Below are positions 57,646 through 64,000 of a stretch of DNA of 64,000 nucleotides, in pieces. The DNA comes from Tremella fuciformis (lineage: Eukaryota; Basidiomycota; Tremellomycetes; Tremellales; Tremellaceae). The notes beneath the pieces were generated by a model. It was not told where the DNA came from, made no database searches, and saw nothing but the letters and a program-made list of their open reading frames with translations. Made by a program: the position numbers and the translations under genes. Location of the stretch: assembly GCA_032768795.1 (NCBI GenBank), contig CP136490.1, forward strand, positions 7,006,001-7,070,000, given 5' to 3'. Numbering within the stretch: position 1 is the stretch's first letter; each line of letters opens with the position of its first letter.

Positions 57646-58976
57646 ATGCCCTCCAATGAAGGTCTTCACGAATGCTTTGCAGCTCATTCGTATCCGCCCG
57701 CTGGACTACCGTCTACGGTGGACCGCTCTGATTGCCTTCCTTCTTCTTCGCGCGCGTCCCGTATAGCCCCCTTCCCCTCAGCGGAAGCACTCGATGTGCC
57801 TAATATGACGCGGAACCGAGCCTCTTCCTCCAATAGAGCTCGACTGCGCATCCGGCGACAGCCAAAACGATCAGCGAAGAGTCGATATGCGGACCCGCCG
57901 TCACGAGCCAGTCGGACACGTTCGACGCCTGACAGGCGGGGTCAGGCCGCTTCGCATCCTTCGTGTTCTCCGAACAATGGCGATCTGAAGTCAGTCTTGC
58001 GCAAGTCTTGTAAAAAGCAGCGATCCAGAGGCAAGAGGGCACCAAAGTCAGTGCATTTCAACATGCCGTCTTCGACAGAAGACAAAACCAGCTCGACATC
58101 GTCTTTGACCGAGTTGTCGACCCACGAAGGTGTTCCCGTGCACGTTGTACCACCATCATCGGTGATCCCGTCCGAGAGGTTGCCGACGCCGGAACACAGC
58201 ATTCCACCCAGTGTCTGGGCTGTCGAAGCCGATCACAACGATCCTACCGCAATGATCTTACTTGAAGCCGAGGGCCGCTTCTTTCGCGTTCACGAGTGGT
58301 TCCTGGCTCATCACTCGTGAGATTATCAGGACCTCGAGGGGTGGTCATGCCGCTGACGTCGAGCGATTTCTTCAAAGGCTTGCTTGCCATAGCCACCACC
58401 GACAATAGTCTGACAGAGCCCATCGGAACCGAATGCAGTGCGCTCGGACTGCGGACGCTCTTGGCGTTTCTCTACTCTTCTGTCCTCCCGCCACTTGGCG
58501 ACTTGCCGACTGTGGACCTGCTCCGTCTGTTAGCACTGGTCATCCGATGGGAAGTGACAGCAGTTGTGGACTGTATAGACCAGGAGGTGACAGCTCGGAT
58601 AAAGTATAGGCCTTGGGAATCCTTTGCTGCAGCATCGTGGATACCAAATATCGCCGTCGGCAAGGAAGCCTTGCGTCACATGGCTGATGACTTTCGCTTC
58701 GCCCAGGGGGATCGACAATGCGAGTCGACTGCATCATACTGTAGACGGGTGCGTGCCGGTATTGGTTTCCATGCTGATCACATCACTGACGATCAGGACA
58801 TATCAGCATCGTGGACAACCGAGCTGATGAATCTGTGGATCAAGGTTCCTCGAATCCCTCCACCAGTTTTGCTTTGGGTCGACGACGCCCCTGTCTTCGG
58901 CAAGATCGAAAGGACAGCAGCACCAGCAAGGTCCCTTGATTGTGTAGCTCATTGTAAGCGCGAACCAAACTGGTGA
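57646..58976 (+). CDS. BTB/POZ-type protein with disordered N-terminus
   Basis: Spliced gene: exon 1 to 58316, intron 58317-58363, then exon to 58749, probable 48-nt intron 58750-58797, and a last exon ending at TGA 58974-58976. The first 170 residues are Ser/Arg/Pro-rich and basic. A BTB-like segment follows: DPTAMILLEAEGRFFRVHEWFLAHHS joined to DFFKGLLAI, then ALGLRTLLAFLYSS (the BTB helix pair), then LLRLLALVIRWEVTAVVDCI. It is not close in sequence to the 6-9 kb trio, but is the same fold class and is followed by a similar helical C-terminus. A GTGAGC donor overlapping the stop leaves open an extended end near 59034. The start is the first ATG (57646); 57805 is an alternative. Function unknown. 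Confidence 0.72.
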
Positions 58977-59212
58977 GCGACCGCTGAACTGAGGGACTGC
59001 AGCCAACTCCCAGAACTCAGACGCGAGACGTAACAGATATCAAGTTCCTGATTGGCTGGAGATCGCGCGGCAATTTTCGCCTAGCAGTGCGTAACCAGCT
59101 TATCGTATGGATATATGTCGATATGTAGTCGCATAATGATAGGCTTTTGCGGCTGCGAGGCGTGCGCAGGGGGACACAGGGTAGATGGACTGGCCTTGCG
59201 CTCCGAAAGCGT

Positions 59213-60498
59213 TCAGGCTTGACTCGGTCGTCTTTTCTTCTTCTTCCCTTCCCACTCGCCGCTGTCCGCCTTGCGTTTGCCTGCTTCGGCGGTCTCTCCC
59301 CCGTGAATGTCCACCATCTGCGCCGCTCCGAGCTCGGCGACTTCCTCGAGCTCTCTTCCCTCCTTTCTGACTTTTCGAGCATCTCGCTTTCGTCTCTCTT
59401 CCTCTTTCCGTTTTTGCTTGAGCTCCCGAGCGGAGAGGAACCGCTCGTCGACCACTTCGTGATCAGCCGCGTGAGATGGAATGGGCTGCAGAGCGGAGTC
59501 GTAGGCCGGAATCGCAATGGATTCGCTCATCTCAACATCGTCCGTCTCTTCCTCGGGAGTGATTTGACGTATGTGTCGGACCGGTGAAGGTGGAGGTGGA
59601 GGATTGGTGGGGTCCGCCAGCAGCGATCCCGTCAGAGATAACATCTGATTCGTGACTTCAAGTCTCGCCGGTCAGTCATATTCGCAGAAGCGAGTTGGCA
59701 CCTACCCAATGACCGTGAACTTGATGCCCTTCCCTCCTTCGCCCACAAGCTTCCCGGAGCCTGTCTCCTTCCACCTGCCCACTTCCACTTCACCGACCTC
59801 TATCGATTCTGCCTCAGAGTCGGAGTCATCAGACGACTCTTCTACCGAATCGGAAGGCTCGAAATAGTATTTCTCCTGGGGGATGTGTTGCAGCGGGATG
59901 GAGATGTTGAATGTCTTGTTGAACAGAAGAGATAGGTGTGAGGGCGAGGAGAGGGAATGCGTGCCATCTGAGGATGAGAAGAGTCCGCCCAAGAGCCAAG
60001 ACCAGACTCACAGAGCCTCTGACCTAGTTTGGGCGCCCAAATGACACTCTCGAACTCCACCTCACATACCCCAAACGGGCATTCGTTGATGATTTTCACA
60101 CTGGTGTCGATAAAAGTATGATTCCAATGTGCAAGCAGGACGCCTTCGAGCTGCGGCACGTATCTAGCTAGTGAGCAACTGTGCTAACAGCGGCGAACAG
60201 CTCACCGCATGATCATGTTGTCCAATTTCTCCTTGACACCGACGTGGAAGTCACTCGAAAACTTGGGAGCCACGCTTAGGCGCATGGAAGAGTGACACTG
60301 CTGGAATGGACTTTTGCCCTTACTCTTCTCCTTGATCCTCTTCCCATCATTGCCTTCGTCCTGCTGAGAGTCGGCATGATGCTTGCGCTTTCGCACTTTC
60401 GAAGCTTCGGTGGATTTGTGTTTCTTCGAAGCCGACTTCGTCGGTGAGTGATGTTTGCGCTTTGACGACGAGGCGACAGCATTGTCCTCGAGGGACAT
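59213..60498 (-). CDS. RPA43: RNA polymerase I subunit A43
   Basis: Homolog of Rpa43, which with Rpa14 forms the Pol I stalk and contacts Rrn3 (nucleolus). Exon 1 has a lysine-rich tail (KRKHHSPTKSASKKHKS) and then RLSVAPKFSSDFHVGVKEKL. Exon 2 has YVPQLEGVLLAHWNHTF and ECPFGVCEVEFESVIWAPKLGQRL. Exon 3 has the OB-fold SLSSPSHLSLLFNKTFNISI, an acidic insert (about 59835-59870), then GRWKETGSGKLVGEGGKGIKFTV. The last exon is charged and lysine-rich (EGKKKKRRPSQA), probably nucleolar. Introns are about 60201-60162, 60013-59965 and 59705-59660. Lysine-rich tails are longer than in yeast. Start ATG 60498; the stop 59213 is convergent with the BTB-type gene. Confidence 0.87.
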
Positions 60499-60833
60499 GA
60501 TGGGTACAGGACTCTGATGTGGTGGTCCTGTCCAGATGTACGAGTTGGCAAGCAGACAAGCAAATAAAAGGCGGACAACACAATCGGAAAGGTCTAAAAG
60601 TTGAAGGTGGACGTCGGAAATTTTCAGGCACGGCGTCAGAGCTCCTATGAGGGTTCGAAACGGAAAGAGAAAGGTGGCCGCTTGCTGCTTAACCAGAGAC
60701 TATCATATGGTCACACGCGATGAAAAGCTGATCACATGCAGGCCTGTATGCTGGGAGATTGTACAATGGGTCCAGGGCAGGCCCAGCTGTCGAGATCGCA
60801 GCCCACAGATACGCGCAAAGATTGCTGGAATGC
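60499..60833. other. Intergenic RPA43 / MRPS16
   Basis: 335 bp between two minus-strand genes. It should contain the RPA43 promoter and the S16 3' UTR. No further feature seen. Confidence 0.45.
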
Positions 60834-61287
60834 TCATGATGAAGGAGGCGTTGTTGCTGACGACTGTACAGTAGGGGGAATAAGCGGAGCCGGAGGGCTC
60901 CAGGGACGTTGCCATCGATGCGGGGTGGTGAGAACGCCTCCCTACATATTCAGCATGGAATTTTGCCATCTGAGTAACGCCTTCACTCACTCTCTCAAGC
61001 AGCTTGACAACTGTCCTTGTGGGCTGCGCGCCTACTCCAAGCCAGTAACGTATCCGCTCGACGTTCCATTCCACTTTCTTCTCCTTCCGTACCTTAGCTA
61101 CTTCCGTGCCGAAGACTCTCGCCGCAGGCGGGAGAGTCGAGGTAGAGGCAATCCGGGGTATTGGGTCGTAAATGCCAAGCGTCTCGAGTGGCCGACTATC
61201 GCGCGGTTTTGATGCATTTGCGGCAACGATGTGATATAGAGGCGTGTTTCGTTGCCCATGACGAGCTAGACGTATCCGGACAGGCAT
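60834..61287 (-). CDS. MRPS16: Mitochondrial small ribosomal subunit protein bS16m
   Basis: Start ATG 61287 (MPVRIRLARHGQRNTPLYHI), the invariant S16 beginning, then ASKPRDSRPLETLGIYDPIP and VEWNVERIRYWLGVGAQPT, with the conserved helix KLLERVSE before a GT-AG intron at 60990-60942. Splicing replaces the read-through tail with GGVLTTPHRWQRP and a Pro/Ser-rich end, stop TGA 60836-60834. Unspliced reading would give a 194-aa protein with an unrelated tail, so the spliced form is preferred. The N-terminus starts straight with the S16 fold; import without a long presequence is common for this protein. Divergent from CAND1. Confidence 0.9.
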
Positions 61288-61670
61288 AATGAGTCGCGAA
61301 GCAGTGGAAGCAGCTGGACCTCGACAGAGTTGAACGATGATACGTCGCGAGGCTGGATTCCGGTCGATATAGCGCTCCTTTGCTGGACTGCCGCCTTACC
61401 TGCCTGCTAGCGATGTCTCGTTCTTGACAGATGTGAAGGGATTGAGGATATAGGAGGTGGACCATGACGGAGTTCGAAATTCAGGACGGAATCAAATTTG
61501 GTCCAACGACATGGGGTCTCCACACTGTGAGTCCACGGACCGCCAACCGCGAGGCCAGCCAAGACAACTTGCATTCTTCTTCACGTTACACCAATACAGT
61601 CGAATACAGTAGAGCGAGTATCCAGAAGGATCATCATATCACCGAAGGAGCTTGAGAGGTCGTAGACGAG
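61288..61670. promoter_or_regulatory. Divergent promoter region MRPS16 / CAND1
   Basis: 383 bp. A 63-codon plus-strand frame (61464-61655) has no conserved motif and ends before the CAND1 start; it is most likely leader sequence. Confidence 0.4.
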
Positions 61671-64000
61671 ATGAGTTCTGTCGCCAGCCTCTCGGCTGAG
61701 CTGGAGAAGGCAAGTACCACTTCACCGAGTCGCCGGCATCTGACGCTAATGATGCCAAGCTCAACTCGACTGACTCCGACCTTCGGTAGGTCTAGTGACT
61801 GTGCTTCGGCAGTGTTGGCGATGCTGACCTCTAGGCTCATGGCTTTGAGTGATATTGCCAAGGAGCTGAATGCGAGATCCGCTGCAGTGACGACATCATC
61901 CTCAACGCGACGGCCTGAAGCCCCTCAGATTGGAGATCCCGCCGGAGAGGCTAAACTGGTGAAGAAGATCCTGGACACGCTTCTCGAGGATTCCAATTCT
62001 GAAGTCAAAAACATGACAGTCTCAGTGTAGGTCTCCAGAGTCCATGGCCCCGGTCCGGCTGACGTGATTCAGTGTTGCTGCCCTCATCAAACGCTGTCGA
62101 CCCGAGTCATTCCGCACAATCGTGCACACCTTGACGAGCAATGTCGCAGTGGGTTCAGAGGAGACCAAAGAGGTCGCCTGTTTGAGTAAGTACATCACGT
62201 GCTGCAGATTTCTGTCTTAAGCTGCAGCTCTTAAATCCGTGGTACTGGAGATGCCGGTGGGACCTGGAGTTACCAAAGAAGTGGAACACATCAATGAGAA
62301 ATGCTTGGCCACTATGAGTTCGGTCCGTTCACTCGAGTTGTCCAGGCTCGTATACTGAAGCCCAAGGCCTCAACGGAGACTCAGATCGCCGCGCAGCTTT
62401 GCCAGATCCTCTCGGATCTCTACACTCGCGCTGCGGGCATAATACGCTCTTCGCCTGAAGTGGATGACGCAACTAGGCAGGCCTTCATCCCATTACTTTT
62501 CAGCGGACCACTCGCTGTGCGCAAACGGGCGATCGCGACTTTCGCGGTGCTCGTCACCATCAAGCCTGCTTTGTTCAATGACGAGCTCAAGAACGGTATC
62601 ACAGCGGGCTTGCGATCAGGAGGCGATTCGGCCCGGTCTTGTACTCATTTGATCGGTGCTCTTGCTAAGACACCCATCTCGGGAAAAATTGGCGCGTTCG
62701 TACAGAATGATGACTCGGCCGTCATAAAGCTATTGATCAAAGAGACCGAGGATCCTGCCGATGTCGAGACGGCTGAGGGCGCGCTCCTGGTGAGTGTCGG
62801 ACAGAATCATGGGTGAGGACTGACAACAGGCTTTGGAGATCCTCGTTCTTCGATGTCCAAGCGACATTCCTCGTTTCGTTATGCTCATCGCCCAAAAAGC
62901 GTTGATTCTGCTCAAGTATGATCCCGTATGTTGCTGATATCTTTGCCTATGAAGCGCTCACTTCAGAATTACGTCGAGCAAGATGATGAAGATGAGGACA
63001 TGGATGAGGCAGATGAGTATGACGATGATGAATATGAAGAGGATCCGTAAGCTCTGCCGCCCCTCTAGCAGGGTCTCGTTCATCGTCAGATACTCTGACG
63101 ACGAGGATGATTCATGGAAACTTCGTCGAGCTGCAGCTAAATTGCTCTACGCCCTCATTGGGACGCGAAACGAATATCTGGGCGACTTCTATGCCCACGC
63201 AGCTGCTGTTCTTATCTCTCGGTTCGGTGAGAGGGAGGAGAGCGTGCGCTTGGAAGTTCTTGCTGCCTTTGAGAACTTGCTTCGACAGACGGCTATCGCT
63301 AAGACCGCGGAGCTTGCTTCTGGCAGCCGGAACAAGCGTAAGAGAAGTGAGGGTATGGACGAGGACAGCCTTCCCGAGGACAGGTCAGTCATGACAACCC
63401 GTAACGCAAAGTCAGCTGAGCCATATAGCGTTGTTGCTCTGCTTCGTGCCTATCTTCCACCACTGCTCAAGGCAGTCCTCAAGCAGCTGTCCTCCAAGTC
63501 GATCGGCGCGCGTCAGAAATGCTTCAGCGTACTCCGTCTAGTCACCGAGATACTCGAGGGTGGACTTGATTCGGCTTCCGACAACATTTGCGACGCGACC
63601 GCGAACGCACTTCGCGCCATAGAGAGCGCCTCGTCATCCTTGGCCGTTTCAGCTCTGTCGTTCTTGGCCACCTTCTTCGTACATCACCCGACTCGCGTCT
63701 ACTCGTCCCGCCTTTCAACCTTGGTCCCTGCTATAATTCGCTGTATGAAGAACAAGCTTCGAGGCGTCAGCTTCGAGGCGTTTTTCGCGGCCTCAGCTCT
63801 CGCCCAATCTGTCCGGGCAAAGGGCTCGTCCTCACCCCTAGCGAATAATCTCTTCCAGCCGGTGCAAGAGATATTCCAGGCGACAACGGATGTGCTGGCA
63901 GATACGTCCGTTGACGGAGATGTTCGCGAGCGGGCTCTCGATACTCTCGGCAATTTCCTTGTCCATGAAGGCGATAGTCTTGCGCCGGACTTGCCAACCT
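61671..64000 (+). CDS. CAND1: CAND1/TIP120 cullin exchange factor, N-terminal part (runs off window)
   Basis: HEAT-repeat protein that binds cullin-Rbx1 and exchanges F-box adaptors on SCF ligases. Start ATG 61671; exon 1 reads MSSVASLSAELEK and splices at a GC donor (61710) to an AG at 61759. The result is ELEK-LNSTDSDLR, which matches the family start (LLEKM-SSDKDFR in animals). The next introns are near 61786-61833 and 62029-62071. HEAT repeats follow (KKILDTLLEDSNSEVKNMTV, ESFRTIVHTLTSNV). The acidic loop DPNYVEQDDEDEDMDEAD, then YSDDEDDSWKLRRAAAKLLYAL (about 62960-63150), is diagnostic for CAND1. The gene is cut by the window end at about residue 600 of about 1200. Confidence 0.92.

Noticed and set aside
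61464..61655. 63-codon frame before CAND1
   Set aside because: No homology; it ends before the CAND1 ATG and fits leader sequence better.

Overview
The window is nuclear DNA from a basidiomycete fungus, most likely a tremellomycetous yeast. Genes are dense and broken by many introns of about 38-50 nt. Gene content is fungal (TMA20, YPP1, TRS130, RPA43, SNO-type glutaminase, POL2). The retrotransposons are fungal types, including a chromodomain Ty3/Gypsy element. The species call is an inference; no rRNA is present to anchor it.

Layout. 1-14.6 kb is mostly housekeeping: the 3' end of RFC1, a secreted GH16 beta-glucanase, TMA20, three tandem BTB-domain paralogs on the minus strand (the first frameshifted), mitochondrial GTPase MTG1, mitochondrial glutamyl-tRNA synthetase, and the proteasome chaperone PAC2/ADD66. 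15.5-37.4 kb is an accessory island. It holds three divergent members (15.6, 17.4 and 36.6 kb) of an intronless protein family I do not recognise. Between the second and third lie about 17 kb of LTR elements: a 10.4 kb chromovirus (18521-28963, target duplication AGTGC), a 5.05 kb Ty1/Copia element (29070-34123, duplication GCCTC), a solo LTR (34673-35107, duplication GTCTC) and three miniature LTR elements (24952-25481, 26383-26944, 35131-35419), two of which sit inside the chromovirus pol. 38.2-64 kb is housekeeping again: SNO-type PLP synthase glutaminase, YPP1/TTC7, threonine dehydratase ILV1, TRS130/TRAPPC10, DNA polymerase epsilon POL2, another BTB-type gene, RPA43, mitochondrial S16, and the 5' part of CAND1.

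The most unusual material is in the island. The chromovirus and two miniature elements carry, two bases after the 5' LTR, a 13-14 nt stretch exactly complementary to an LTR segment lying about 25-35 bp downstream of a TATA box. This is the arrangement expected for Tf1-like self-primed reverse transcription. The miniature elements also contain tRNA-like A/B-box strings around the LTR/internal junction. The chromovirus carries about 3.4 kb of extra DNA between pol and its 3' LTR. On the opposite strand of that DNA is a TATA-driven, four-exon gene for a proline-rich protein with a CX2CX6C...CX2CX5C motif. With the transposons removed, the three unknown paralogs would be neighbours about 0.9-2 kb apart, so the transposons appear to have landed in a small tandem array.
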